A DNA stretch of 64,000 nt from Pedobacter cryoconitis (GTDB taxonomy: Bacteria; Bacteroidota; Bacteroidia; Sphingobacteriales; Sphingobacteriaceae): positions 5,146,001 to 5,210,000 of the forward strand of contig NZ_CP014504.1 of NCBI RefSeq assembly GCF_001590605.1, given 5' to 3'. The translations under genes and the position numbers were made by a program. Shown here one piece after another: positions 35,106 to 44,178 of the stretch. The notes under the pieces are model-generated. The model was not told where the DNA came from. It did not search any database and saw nothing but the letters and a program-made list of their open reading frames with translations. Position 1 is the stretch's first letter. Every line of letters begins with the position of its first letter.

Positions 35106-35605
35106 TGGCAGAGGTTAACAATAGTAGCGTAATAGAGCTGTTAGCTGCCCGTTTCGGAGCTAAAGTGAGTGGAGTGAACGAACCTTATGGTTTACTTACT
35201 GTAGAGACCACTAAAGATGTAATTATTGATGTACTTACGTATTTGAAAGAAACAGAAGGCACTAAGTTTGCTTTTCTGACTGATATCACTGCAGTACACT
35301 ACCCTGACACTAAACATATCGCTGTAGTTTACCACTTACACAACATGGTAAACAAAATCAGGATCAGAGTTAAGGTATTCATCCATGAACAAACCCCTTC
35401 AATCCCAACAGCTACTGTGCTCTGGAATGGTGCAAACTGGATGGAGAGAGAAACATATGACTTTTTCGGTGTTAAATTCGAAGGTCACCCCGATTTAAGA
35501 AGGATTTTAAATATGGATGAGCTGAATGTTCACCCGATGTTAAAACAATATCCTTTAGAAGATCCGAACAGAGTTGATAAAAAAGACGAATACTTTGGTA
35601 GATAA
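35105..35605 (+). CDS. nuoC: NADH-quinone oxidoreductase subunit C
   Basis: A 166-residue peripheral arm subunit of the 30 kDa family. The signature region WMERETYDFFGVKFEGHPDL and the closing LKQYPLEDPN are present. It is a separate gene, not fused to nuoD as in E. coli. Its ATG begins at the last base of the nuoB stop (TAATG), showing tight coupling. Confidence 0.97.
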   Translation: MAEVNNSSVIELLAARFGAKVSGVNEPYGLLTVETTKDVIIDVLTYLKETEGTKFAFLTDITAVHYPDTKHIAVVYHLHNMVNKIRIRVKVFIHEQTPSIPTATVLWNGANWMERETYDFFGVKFEGHPDLRRILNMDELNVHPMLKQYPLEDPNRVDKKDEYFGR

Positions 35606-35609
35606 GAAC

Positions 35610-36824
35610 ATGAATCACAATCAACCAGTATATACAGACAACGATCCTCAGAATGAGCTGGTCACCTTAAACTTAGGCCCGACTCACCCTGCAACACACG
35701 GTGTTTTTCAAAACGTACTTCAGTTAGACGGAGAACGTATTGTAAGCGGAGTTTCTACCATCGGGTATATTCACCGCGCCTTTGAAAAGATTGCTGAACA
35801 CAGGCCATTCTATCAGATCACACCGCTGACAGACAGATTAAACTACTGCTCATCACCTATTAACAATATGGGATGGCACATGACAGTAGAGAAACTGTTA
35901 AATATAAAAGTACCTAAACGTGTAGATTATTTAAGGATAATTGTCATGGAACTGGCGCGTATTTCAGACCATATTATCTGTAATACAATTATCGCGCAGG
36001 ATACTGGTGCAACAACCACCTTCTTATATCTTTTCCAGTTCAGAGAGCATATCTATGAAATTTACGAAGAGATATGTGGGGCACGTTTAACAACAAACAT
36101 TGGCCGTATAGGTGGTTTTGAAAGAGATTTCAACGACATCGCCTTTGCTAAAATCAATAAATTCTTAAAAGAATTCCCTGTTGCTTTAAGGGAATTTGAA
36201 AGCCTGCTTAACCGTAACCGTATCTTTATTGACCGTACTGCCGGCGTTGCCTGTGTTACTCCTGAAGATGCTTTAAGTTACAGCTGGAGCGGTCCTTTAT
36301 TGCGTGCAACTGGTGTAGACTATGATGTACGCGTAAGTGAGCCTTATTGTTCTTATGATGAATTTGATTTTGAAGTTCCTGTAGGTACAAGCGGTGATAT
36401 TTACGATCGTTATTTAGTGCGTAATGAGGAAATGTGGCAGAGTGTAAGTCTGATTGAACAGGCACTGGAGAAAATCAAACATGAACCTGCCGGAGTTTTC
36501 CATGCAGATGTGCCTGATTTCTATTTACCTGCTAAAGAAGAAGTATATAACAATATGGAGGCCTTGATTTACCATTTCAAAATTGTAATGGGAGAGATTG
36601 ATGCACCTAAAGCAGAAGTATATCATGCTGTTGAAGGCGGAAACGGAGAACTTGGATTTTATCTGATCAATGACGGTGGAAGAACACCTTACCGTCTGCA
36701 CTTCAGAAGACCTAGTTTTATCAATTATTCCATGTATGCAAAGATGAGTGAAGGAATGTTACTGTCTGATGCCATTATCAACATGAGTAGTATGAATATT
36801 ATTGCCGGAGAATTAGATGCTTAA
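35610..36824 (+). CDS. nuoD: NADH-quinone oxidoreductase subunit D
   Basis: A 404-residue 49 kDa-family subunit lining the quinone site with NuoB. Motifs: LNLGPTHPATHGVFQ, GYIHRAFEKIAE, and the C-terminal DPRILSDAIINMSS-like end (here MLLSDAIINMSSMNIIAGELDA in part). I chose the ATG at 35610, because a longer start at 35574 would lie inside nuoC without family support. It overlaps nuoE by 8 bases. Confidence 0.97.
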   Translation: MNHNQPVYTDNDPQNELVTLNLGPTHPATHGVFQNVLQLDGERIVSGVSTIGYIHRAFEKIAEHRPFYQITPLTDRLNYCSSPINNMGWHMTVEKLLNIKVPKRVDYLRIIVMELARISDHIICNTIIAQDTGATTTFLYLFQFREHIYEIYEEICGARLTTNIGRIGGFERDFNDIAFAKINKFLKEFPVALREFESLLNRNRIFIDRTAGVACVTPEDALSYSWSGPLLRATGVDYDVRVSEPYCSYDEFDFEVPVGTSGDIYDRYLVRNEEMWQSVSLIEQALEKIKHEPAGVFHADVPDFYLPAKEEVYNNMEALIYHFKIVMGEIDAPKAEVYHAVEGGNGELGFYLINDGGRTPYRLHFRRPSFINYSMYAKMSEGMLLSDAIINMSSMNIIAGELDA

Positions 36825-37329
36825 AGTAGAAGAACAACAACCAGTAGAGTTTTCATCAGCTTTGATTGCAAAGTGTGATGAAATTTCAAGTAGATATCCG
36901 CAAGGGAAACAAAAATCTGCCCTATTGCCTATACTTCACGAAGTTCAGGCAGAACTGGGTTGGTTAAGCTCCAATGCGATGGATAAAGTAGCAGCATATT
37001 TAAAAATTGAACCTATCGAAGTTTACGAGGTAGCCTCTTTTTACAGTATGTACTTCTTACAGCCAAAGGGTAAATATGTTTTAGAAGTTTGCCGCACCGG
37101 GCCTTGCTGCCTGGTAGGCGCAGAAAAACTGATGGAGCATATGGAACAGACTCTTGGGGTGAAAGAAGGAGAGGTTACAGCTGATGGTTTATTCAGCTGG
37201 AGAGGTGTTGAATGTCTTGCAGCCTGTGGTTACGGCCCGGTTCTGCAAATAGGCCCTGAATACACTTTTTATGAAAACCTCGACAATCAAAAGGTAGACA
37301 CATTGATAGAAGAATTACGCAAAAAATAA
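36817..37329 (+). CDS. nuoE: NADH-quinone oxidoreductase subunit E
   Basis: A 170-residue 24 kDa-family subunit with a thioredoxin-like fold and the N1a 2Fe-2S cluster. Ligands are visible as CRTGPCC (first pair, C-x4-C) and CLAACG (second pair). An N-terminal helical part precedes (ILHEVQAELGWLS, IEPIEVYEVASFYSMY). It pairs with NuoF at the NADH-oxidising tip. It overlaps nuoD and abuts nuoF. Confidence 0.97.
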   Translation: MLKVEEQQPVEFSSALIAKCDEISSRYPQGKQKSALLPILHEVQAELGWLSSNAMDKVAAYLKIEPIEVYEVASFYSMYFLQPKGKYVLEVCRTGPCCLVGAEKLMEHMEQTLGVKEGEVTADGLFSWRGVECLAACGYGPVLQIGPEYTFYENLDNQKVDTLIEELRKK

Positions 37330-38696
37330 TGGCCCGTAAACTCTTATTAGAACATATAAACGTACCAGGCATCAATACACTTGATGTTTACCGCCAAAAA
37401 GGCGGGTACCGTGCTGTGGAGAAAGCTTTGAAAACTCTGACCCCTGATGAAGTGGTAGAAGAAGTTAAAAAGTCTGGCTTGCGCGGACGTGGCGGTGCAG
37501 GTTTCCCTACAGGAATGAAGTGGAGCTTTCTGGCAAAACCAGAGGGTGTTGCCCGCTACCTGGTATGTAATGCTGACGAATCAGAGCCGGGCACTTTTAA
37601 AGACCGCTATCTGATGACCTACATTCCTCATGCTTTAATTGAAGGAATGATTGTGTCAAGTTTTGCATTAGGGGCTAATACATCTTATATCTACGTTCGT
37701 GGAGAGATGATGCCGCAAATCAGGATTCTGGAAAGAGCAATCGCAGAAGCAAAAGCTGCTGGCTTTTTAGGAAAAAACATTTTAGGGTCGGGTTATGATC
37801 TGGAAATTTATGTTCAGCCGGGTGGCGGAGCTTATATTTGCGGTGAAGAAACGGCTTTATTAGAATCACTGGAAGGTAAAAGGGGTAATCCAAGGATTAA
37901 ACCGCCGTTCCCGGCTATTGCTGGTTTATATGGCTGCCCAACGGTAGTGAACAACGTTGAATCTATTGCCGCAGTTGTGCCTATTATTAATGACGGTGGT
38001 GATGAATATATGAAAATCGGCATTGGCCGCAGTACAGGAACAAAACTGATCTCTGCTTCTGGTAACCTGGTCAGACCAGGTGTCTACGAAATAGAATTGG
38101 GCCTTCCGGTAGAAGAGTTCATTTATTCTGATGAATATTGTGGTGGTATTGCCAATGGCAAAAGATTGAAGGCTACTGTAGCCGGAGGTTCTTCTGTTCC
38201 GGTATTGCCTGCTAACCTGACGCTTAAGCTGGCGAACGGTGAACCACGCTTAATGAGTTACGAATCACTTTCTGAAGGTGGATTTGCTACCGGAACGATG
38301 TTAGGTTCAGGCGGTTTTATAGCTTTTGATGAAGATCAGTGTATCGTAAGAAACACCTGGAATTTTTCCCGCTTTTATCACCATGAAAGCTGTGGTCAGT
38401 GTTCTCCTTGCCGTGAAGGTACTGGATGGATGGAAAAAGTCTTACACAGACTGGAGCATGGACATGGTAAGATGAGCGATATTGACTTATTGGTTGATGT
38501 GTCTAAAAAAATCGAAGGAAATACGATTTGTCCTTTAGGGGATGCTGCTGCATGGCCTGTCGCAAGTGCAATCAGACATTTCAGAGATGAGTTTGAATGG
38601 CATGTGAAAGAGCCTATAAAAAGTCTTCAGGGAAATTATGGTATCGCTAATTATGCTGTGCCAATTCCTAAAGCAGAAGTAAAACAGGAAAATTAA
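37329..38696 (+). CDS. nuoF: NADH-quinone oxidoreductase subunit F
   Basis: A 455-residue 51 kDa-family subunit binding NADH, FMN and the N3 4Fe-4S cluster. Seen motifs: GLRGRGGAGFPTGMKW (NADH loop), CNADESEPGTFKDR (FMN), GAYICGEETALLESLEG, and the cluster ligands ESCGQCSPCREG plus a late TICPLGD cysteine. It is the electron entry site of complex I. Its ATG overlaps the nuoE stop by one base (TAATG). Confidence 0.97.
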   Translation: MARKLLLEHINVPGINTLDVYRQKGGYRAVEKALKTLTPDEVVEEVKKSGLRGRGGAGFPTGMKWSFLAKPEGVARYLVCNADESEPGTFKDRYLMTYIPHALIEGMIVSSFALGANTSYIYVRGEMMPQIRILERAIAEAKAAGFLGKNILGSGYDLEIYVQPGGGAYICGEETALLESLEGKRGNPRIKPPFPAIAGLYGCPTVVNNVESIAAVVPIINDGGDEYMKIGIGRSTGTKLISASGNLVRPGVYEIELGLPVEEFIYSDEYCGGIANGKRLKATVAGGSSVPVLPANLTLKLANGEPRLMSYESLSEGGFATGTMLGSGGFIAFDEDQCIVRNTWNFSRFYHHESCGQCSPCREGTGWMEKVLHRLEHGHGKMSDIDLLVDVSKKIEGNTICPLGDAAAWPVASAIRHFRDEFEWHVKEPIKSLQGNYGIANYAVPIPKAEVKQEN

Positions 38697-38757
38697 CTGT
38701 CAGACCTGGGTTTTTTAATTAAGGAACGCAGGAATGATAAAAGAATATCATTTAACA

Positions 38758-39762
38758 ATGAGTGAAAAAGTTAAGGTAACCATAGACGGGATAACCGTCG
38801 AAGTAGAGCCCGGTACAACGATCCTGAATGCTGCAAGGCAAATAGGAGGGGATATTGTGCCCCCTGCAATGTGCTACTATTCCAAATTGGAAGGTAGTGG
38901 AGGTAAGTGCCGTACTTGTATCGTAAAAGTAAGCAAGGGTTCTGAAAAAGACCCAAGACCAATGCCTAAGCTGGTTGCTTCGTGCCGTACCACTGTAATG
39001 GACGGAATGGAAGTACAGAATATTACTTCTCCTGAAGTAATTGAAGCCAGAAGTGGTGTGGTAGAGATGCTGTTGATTAACCACCCGCTTGATTGTCCGG
39101 TATGTGACCAGGCTGGAGAATGCGATTTGCAGAATCTGGGTTATGAGCACGGTTTACAGAAAACACGTTATGAATTTGAGCGCCGTACTTTTGAGCGTAT
39201 TGATATAGGAGATAAGATCCAGTTACATATGAACAGGTGCATTTTGTGCTACCGTTGTGTGTTTACAGCAGATCAGATCACCAATAAACGTGTTCATGGT
39301 ATCTTAAACCGAGGTGATCATTCAGAAATTTCTACTTATATCCAGACTGCTGTTGATAACGATTTCTCCGGAAATGTGATTGATGTATGTCCGGTTGGGG
39401 CTTTAACTGATAAAACTTTCCGTTTCAAAAACAGGGTTTGGTTCACAAAACCTGTAGATGCACATAGAGATTGCCCTACTTGTAGTGGTAAAGTGACTTT
39501 ATGGTACAAAGGGGAAGATGTTTTAAGGGTAACTGCCCGTAAAGACATTTATGGTGAAGTAGAGGAGTTCATTTGTAACACTTGCCGTTTCGATAAAAAG
39601 AAAACAGCAGACTGGACTATTGAGCATCCTACGCACATCAGTGATACTTCCGTAATCTCTTCTAACCATTACGAAACGATGATCCCATTACCTGTAATTC
39701 AGGAAGATCTTCGTTTGCAGGAAGCTAATAAAGTTGAACTGGAAAAAACCGCTAAATTCTAA
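38758..39762 (+). CDS. nuoG: NADH-quinone oxidoreductase subunit G, short form
   Basis: A 334-residue protein with only the iron-sulfur part of NuoG. A ferredoxin-like 2Fe-2S domain (MCYYSKLEGSGGKCRTC, then VASC) is followed by HPLDCPVCDQAGECDLQ (His-liganded cluster), MNRCILCYRC with IDVCPVGAL (4Fe-4S), and a further cysteine set (DCPTC, CNTC). The large molybdopterin-oxidoreductase-like domain of the 700-900 residue enzyme is absent and not encoded downstream, since nuoH follows at once. Short NuoG is, as I recall, a normal Bacteroidota feature. I chose the start at 38758 over 38734 to fit the ferredoxin domain. Confidence 0.93.
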   Translation: MSEKVKVTIDGITVEVEPGTTILNAARQIGGDIVPPAMCYYSKLEGSGGKCRTCIVKVSKGSEKDPRPMPKLVASCRTTVMDGMEVQNITSPEVIEARSGVVEMLLINHPLDCPVCDQAGECDLQNLGYEHGLQKTRYEFERRTFERIDIGDKIQLHMNRCILCYRCVFTADQITNKRVHGILNRGDHSEISTYIQTAVDNDFSGNVIDVCPVGALTDKTFRFKNRVWFTKPVDAHRDCPTCSGKVTLWYKGEDVLRVTARKDIYGEVEEFICNTCRFDKKKTADWTIEHPTHISDTSVISSNHYETMIPLPVIQEDLRLQEANKVELEKTAKF

Positions 39763-40802
39763 TGGATATCTCATTCGTCATAGAAAAATTTATACTGGTT
39801 GCTATCATTTTTGGTATAAGTTTAGTTATCGCTATGTATTCTACATATGCGGAAAGAAAAGTTGCTGCTTTTTTGCAGGATAGGCTTGGACCAGACCGTG
39901 CAGGGCCTTTCGGGATCTTGCAGCCATTGGCAGACGGACTGAAAATGTTCATGAAGGAAGAAATTATTCCTACGCATGCAAACAAATGGTTGTTTATGGT
40001 TGGGCCGGGTTTAGCAATGCTGACCGCCTGCATCGGAACTGCTGTTATCCCATGGGGAAGCCCGATTACTACGGCTGCAGGAAGGGTCATCCCTTTGCAG
40101 GTTACTGATATTAACGTAGGTGTTTTATATATTTTCGGGGTAGTTTCTCTAAGTGTATATGGCGTAATGATCGGGGGCTGGGCTTCTAACAATAAATACT
40201 CTCTTTTAAGTGCTATTCGTGCGGCTTCGCAAAATATCAGTTATGAGGTTGCCATGGGACTTTCTATTATCGCCTTATTATTGGTGACCAATACAATGAG
40301 CCTGAAAGAAATCGTGGATATGCAGCATGGATGGCGCTGGAATGTGCTTTATCAGCCATTAGGCTTCCTGCTATTTATCATTTGTGCATTCGCTGAAACT
40401 AACAGGGCACCATTCGATTTACCGGAGTGTGAAACTGAATTAATCGGTGGATACCATACAGAGTATTCTTCGATGAAATTAGGTTTTTATCTTTTTGCGG
40501 AATATATCAATATGTTTGTGTCTTCGGCAGTAATGGCTACTTTATACTTCGGTGGTTACAATTATCCGGGTATGGACTGGGTACTGACGCAGGTTGGTCC
40601 TGTAATCGCACCATTAATCGGAACGGCTGTATTGTTCGCTAAAATATTTGCATTCATATTTTTCTTTATGTGGGTGAGATGGACAATTCCCCGTTTCCGT
40701 TATGATCAGCTGATGCATTTGGGCTGGAAAGTGCTGATCCCGATTGCCATAGCGAACGTAATTATCACAGGTATTGTGATTGCAATAGTAGAAAAGTTTT
40801 AA
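39762..40802 (+). CDS. nuoH: NADH-quinone oxidoreductase subunit H
   Basis: A 346-residue membrane protein with about eight segments, connecting quinone site and membrane arm. Motifs: AERKVAAFLQDRLGPDRAGP and the quinone-chamber loop AETNRAPFDLPECETELIGG, with IPRFRYDQLMHLGWKVLIP near the end. It begins at the last base of nuoG (TAATG). Confidence 0.97.
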   Translation: MDISFVIEKFILVAIIFGISLVIAMYSTYAERKVAAFLQDRLGPDRAGPFGILQPLADGLKMFMKEEIIPTHANKWLFMVGPGLAMLTACIGTAVIPWGSPITTAAGRVIPLQVTDINVGVLYIFGVVSLSVYGVMIGGWASNNKYSLLSAIRAASQNISYEVAMGLSIIALLLVTNTMSLKEIVDMQHGWRWNVLYQPLGFLLFIICAFAETNRAPFDLPECETELIGGYHTEYSSMKLGFYLFAEYINMFVSSAVMATLYFGGYNYPGMDWVLTQVGPVIAPLIGTAVLFAKIFAFIFFFMWVRWTIPRFRYDQLMHLGWKVLIPIAIANVIITGIVIAIVEKF

Positions 40803-40823
40803 CTATCCGCTCAGCGGAATATA

Positions 40824-40831
40824 AAAGGAGG
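40824..40831 (+). promoter_or_regulatory. Unusually strong Shine-Dalgarno before nuoI
   Basis: AAAGGAGG ends 4 bases before the nuoI ATG at 40836. Most genes in this window have no recognisable Shine-Dalgarno, so this near-perfect site stands out. Confidence 0.7.
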
Positions 40832-40835
40832 TTTA

Positions 40836-41336
40836 ATGCAACCATTAACCAGTAAAAAGAAAATATTAATACAAAAGCCACTTAATTTTGCGGAGCGGAT
40901 GTATCTGCCTGCATTAGGAAAGGGACTGGCTATTACGATCAGTCACTTCTTCAAAAAAGAAGCAACGATCAGATATCCTGAAGTTCAGCGCGAAATGTCT
41001 ATCAACTGGAGAGGGATGCATTCCCTGAAAAGAGATGAGGACGGAAAGGAACGTTGTACTGCTTGTGGATTATGTGCATTATCATGCCCTGCAGAAGCGA
41101 TCACTATGATTGCTGCTGAACGTAAACCAGAAGAAAAGGACTTGTATAGAGAAGAAAAATATGCGGCTGTATATGAAATCAATATGCTGCGCTGCATTTT
41201 CTGTGGTTTATGTGAAGAGGCTTGTCCAAAAGAAGCAATTTACCTGGATGGCCCTATCGTTCCTTCAGATTATTTACGTAAAGACTTTATTTACGGTAAA
41301 GATAAGCTGGTAGAAGAGCCTCTTGTAAAGAAATAA
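40836..41336 (+). CDS. nuoI: NADH-quinone oxidoreductase subunit I
   Basis: A 166-residue ferredoxin-type subunit with two 4Fe-4S clusters (N6a, N6b). Both cysteine sets are complete: CTACGLCALSCPAEAI and CIFCGLCEEACPKEAI. It carries electrons from NuoG toward NuoB. It lies 33 bases after nuoH behind a strong ribosome-binding site and 80 bases before nuoJ. Confidence 0.97.
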   Translation: MQPLTSKKKILIQKPLNFAERMYLPALGKGLAITISHFFKKEATIRYPEVQREMSINWRGMHSLKRDEDGKERCTACGLCALSCPAEAITMIAAERKPEEKDLYREEKYAAVYEINMLRCIFCGLCEEACPKEAIYLDGPIVPSDYLRKDFIYGKDKLVEEPLVKK

Positions 41337-41416
41337 TGAAATTGAAGCGGGTAATCGCTTCTTGATATAAACAGTTTATACATTTGCCGTTTACGGCTTT
41401 AAAACAAAAATAATAA

Positions 41417-41914
41417 ATGGGTACATCAGTATTCTATTTGGTCGCTTTTTTAAGTATTTTCTTTTCACTGATGGTGATTTTCGCAAAGAACCCAGTGCAC
41501 AGTGTACTTTATCTGATCGTAACGTTTTTTACGTTCACAGTCCATTACATTTTGCTTAATGCGCAGTTTCTGGCAGTGGTAAACTTTATTGTGTACATGG
41601 GGGCAATTATGGTACTCTTCCTGTTTGTCCTGATGCTGCTCAATCTCAATAAAGAGAATGAACCGCTAAAGTCTGGTTTAGTAAAGGTTGTAGGTATCGT
41701 TGCCGGATGTTGTCTGGTTGTGACACTGGTTGGCTCTTTAAAGGCTACAGCTGTATCTGATCCACTGGTATTGCAGAATCCAAACTTAGGTCTGGTTAAG
41801 AACCTGGGTAAAGAATTGTTCGGTCCATTTATGCTGCCTTTCGAGTTGTCTTCAATTCTATTGCTTACAGCTATGGTGGGTGCCGTATTATTAACTAAAA
41901 AAGAAAAAGTATAG
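41417..41914 (+). CDS. nuoJ: NADH-quinone oxidoreductase subunit J
   Basis: A 165-residue membrane subunit with five segments. The typical NPVHSVLYLIVTFF and FIVYMGAIMVLFLFVLMLLN stretches are present. It takes part in proton translocation with NuoK. Its stop TAG shares a base with the GTG start of nuoK. Confidence 0.95.
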   Translation: MGTSVFYLVAFLSIFFSLMVIFAKNPVHSVLYLIVTFFTFTVHYILLNAQFLAVVNFIVYMGAIMVLFLFVLMLLNLNKENEPLKSGLVKVVGIVAGCCLVVTLVGSLKATAVSDPLVLQNPNLGLVKNLGKELFGPFMLPFELSSILLLTAMVGAVLLTKKEKV

Positions 41915-42243
41915 TGAATAATCTTACTCAAACCTTACAGGGTGTACCGCTTAATCATTATATATGGTTAAGTGCTATCATTTTCACCATCGGTGTAATA
42001 GGCGTACTGACCCGCAGAAATGCTATCGTAATTTTTATGTCGGTAGAATTGATGCTGAATGCTGTTAATTTATTACTTACTGCTTTCTCTGTACATAGCA
42101 ACGATCCTTCGGGACAGGTGTTTGTGTTTTTCATCATGGCTTTGGCAGCGGCCGAAGTAGCAGTGGGCTTAAGTATTATTGTAATGGTTTACAGAAATAC
42201 GCAGTCTACAGATATTAATGTATTGAATCGCCTTAAGTGGTAA
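41914..42243 (+). CDS. nuoK: NADH-quinone oxidoreductase subunit K
   Basis: A 109-residue three-segment antiporter-like subunit. The membrane glutamates essential in this family are seen in FMSVELMLNAVNLLL and AAAEVAVGLSII. The start is GTG within ATAGTG, where the nuoJ stop overlaps; the resulting N terminus has the usual length. Confidence 0.95.
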   Translation: MNNLTQTLQGVPLNHYIWLSAIIFTIGVIGVLTRRNAIVIFMSVELMLNAVNLLLTAFSVHSNDPSGQVFVFFIMALAAAEVAVGLSIIVMVYRNTQSTDINVLNRLKW

Positions 42244-42264
42244 TTATTAAGAATAAATTATAAA

Positions 42265-44157
42265 ATGATAAATTTAGTTTGGCTGGTTCCGTTAATTCCT
42301 CTTTTAGGCTTTATCATCAACGGTCTTGGGAGAAATACATTATCCAAAAACCTGATCGGTTTTATTGGGAGTAGCGTGATATTCATATCTTTTGTGATTA
42401 GTATCGGCATCTTTTTAGCTTTAGGCAATGATGCTGTGAAATCGCATGAGGTTTTCTTGTTTGACTGGATCAGTGCCGGTTCATTAAAAATTCCGGTTTC
42501 CTTCCTGGTAGATCCATTGAGTTCAATCATGTTGCTGATCATCACCGGAATCGGTTTCCTGATTCATGTCTACTCTATCGGGTATATGCATGATGATGAA
42601 GGGTTTGGTAAATTCTTCAGCTATTTAAACTTGTTTATCTTTTTCATGTTGTTGCTGGTTCTCGGATCAAACTATATCGTGATGTTTATCGGTTGGGAGG
42701 GTGTTGGTTTATGCTCTTACTTACTGATCGGCTTCTGGTTTACCAACAGCAGTTACGCAACAGCAGCAAAGAAAGCCTTCGTGATGAACCGTATTGGTGA
42801 TTTAGGCTTCTTAATCGCGGTATTCCTGATCTTCACTACATTTGGTAGTGTAGAGTTCTCTAAAATATTCCCGCTGGCAGGCAATATGCTGCCTGGCAAT
42901 TCTACCATTGCATTAATTGCTTTGTTATTATTTGTAGGTGCTTGTGGTAAATCTGCACAGATTCCATTGTTTACCTGGTTACCAGATGCGATGGCTGGCC
43001 CAACGCCTGTTTCTGCCCTGATTCACGCGGCAACAATGGTAACCGCTGGTATCTATATGATTGCACGTTCCAATGTCTTGTTTGATCTCGCTCCGGTAGT
43101 TCAGCATTTAATTGCAATTATTGGTCTGGCTACAGCCGTTATGGGTGCATTGGTTGCCCTGACGCAAACAGATATTAAAAAAGTACTGGCTTATTCTACG
43201 GTATCTCAATTGGGGTATATGTTCTTAGGGCTAGGTGTTGGTGCTTACAACGGTTCTTTCTTCCACGTGATTACACATGCTTTCTTTAAAGCATTATTGT
43301 TCTTATGTGCAGGATCGGTGATCCACGCGATGCACCATGAGCAGGATATGAGACATATGGGTGGTTTACGTAAAAAACTTCCGGTAACTTTCTTAACCAT
43401 GCTGATTGGTACGATAGCGATTTCAGGTTTACCTCCGTTCTCAGGTTTCTTCTCGAAAGACGAGATTCTTTCTCATGTATATGAGTATAACAAAGTAATG
43501 TGGGCAATCGGGGTATTCACTGCCTTTTTAACTGCATTCTATATGTTCAGAATGTTGTTCCTTACCTTTTTCGGTAAATACAGAGGCACACACCATGCGG
43601 AAGAAAAAATTCATGAGTCGCCAAAAAGCATGACTATTCCGTTAATCGTTCTTGCCGTGCTTTCAGCTATCGGTGGTGCAATTGGTATTCCTGAGTCATT
43701 AGGTGGTTCACATTGGTTATCACATTGGCTTGAGCCGGTTATCCAGCATCATGGAGAAGCGCCGGATCATGCTACTGAATATATTTTAATGGCTGTTTCG
43801 GTTGTAGGTGTATTGATTTCTATCGCATTTGCTTATAGCAAATACGTGAAACAAAACCATGTTCCTGTTGCAGACGAAGGACAACGTTCTGCATTGGCTA
43901 AACTATCTTATCATAAGTTTTATGTAGATGAGATTTATGATACTTTAATCAGAAAACCTCTGGATGCTATTTCAGTATTCTTTTATAAGGTATTTGATAA
44001 AAAGATTATTGACGGTATTGTCAATGGTTTAGGATGGAGCACATCGGAAGCGAGTAAAGGGGTAAGATTACTGCAATCTGGTAATGTTGGATTCTATATT
44101 TTTATGATGGTCGTTGGAATCATCTCGTTGTTATTGTATACTTATTTATCTCTATAA
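42265..44157 (+). CDS. nuoL: NADH-quinone oxidoreductase subunit L
   Basis: A 630-residue antiporter-like proton pump at the end of the membrane arm. Landmarks: GWEGVGLCSYLLIGFWF (glutamate of the proton path), KSAQIPLFTWLPDAMAGPTP, and STVSQLGYMFLGLG. The C terminus carries the long lateral helix region and a last membrane segment. It follows nuoK by 21 bases. Confidence 0.97.
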   Translation: MINLVWLVPLIPLLGFIINGLGRNTLSKNLIGFIGSSVIFISFVISIGIFLALGNDAVKSHEVFLFDWISAGSLKIPVSFLVDPLSSIMLLIITGIGFLIHVYSIGYMHDDEGFGKFFSYLNLFIFFMLLLVLGSNYIVMFIGWEGVGLCSYLLIGFWFTNSSYATAAKKAFVMNRIGDLGFLIAVFLIFTTFGSVEFSKIFPLAGNMLPGNSTIALIALLLFVGACGKSAQIPLFTWLPDAMAGPTPVSALIHAATMVTAGIYMIARSNVLFDLAPVVQHLIAIIGLATAVMGALVALTQTDIKKVLAYSTVSQLGYMFLGLGVGAYNGSFFHVITHAFFKALLFLCAGSVIHAMHHEQDMRHMGGLRKKLPVTFLTMLIGTIAISGLPPFSGFFSKDEILSHVYEYNKVMWAIGVFTAFLTAFYMFRMLFLTFFGKYRGTHHAEEKIHESPKSMTIPLIVLAVLSAIGGAIGIPESLGGSHWLSHWLEPVIQHHGEAPDHATEYILMAVSVVGVLISIAFAYSKYVKQNHVPVADEGQRSALAKLSYHKFYVDEIYDTLIRKPLDAISVFFYKVFDKKIIDGIVNGLGWSTSEASKGVRLLQSGNVGFYIFMMVVGIISLLLYTYLSL

Positions 44158-44178
44158 AAGATCGTCCAAGAAAACATA

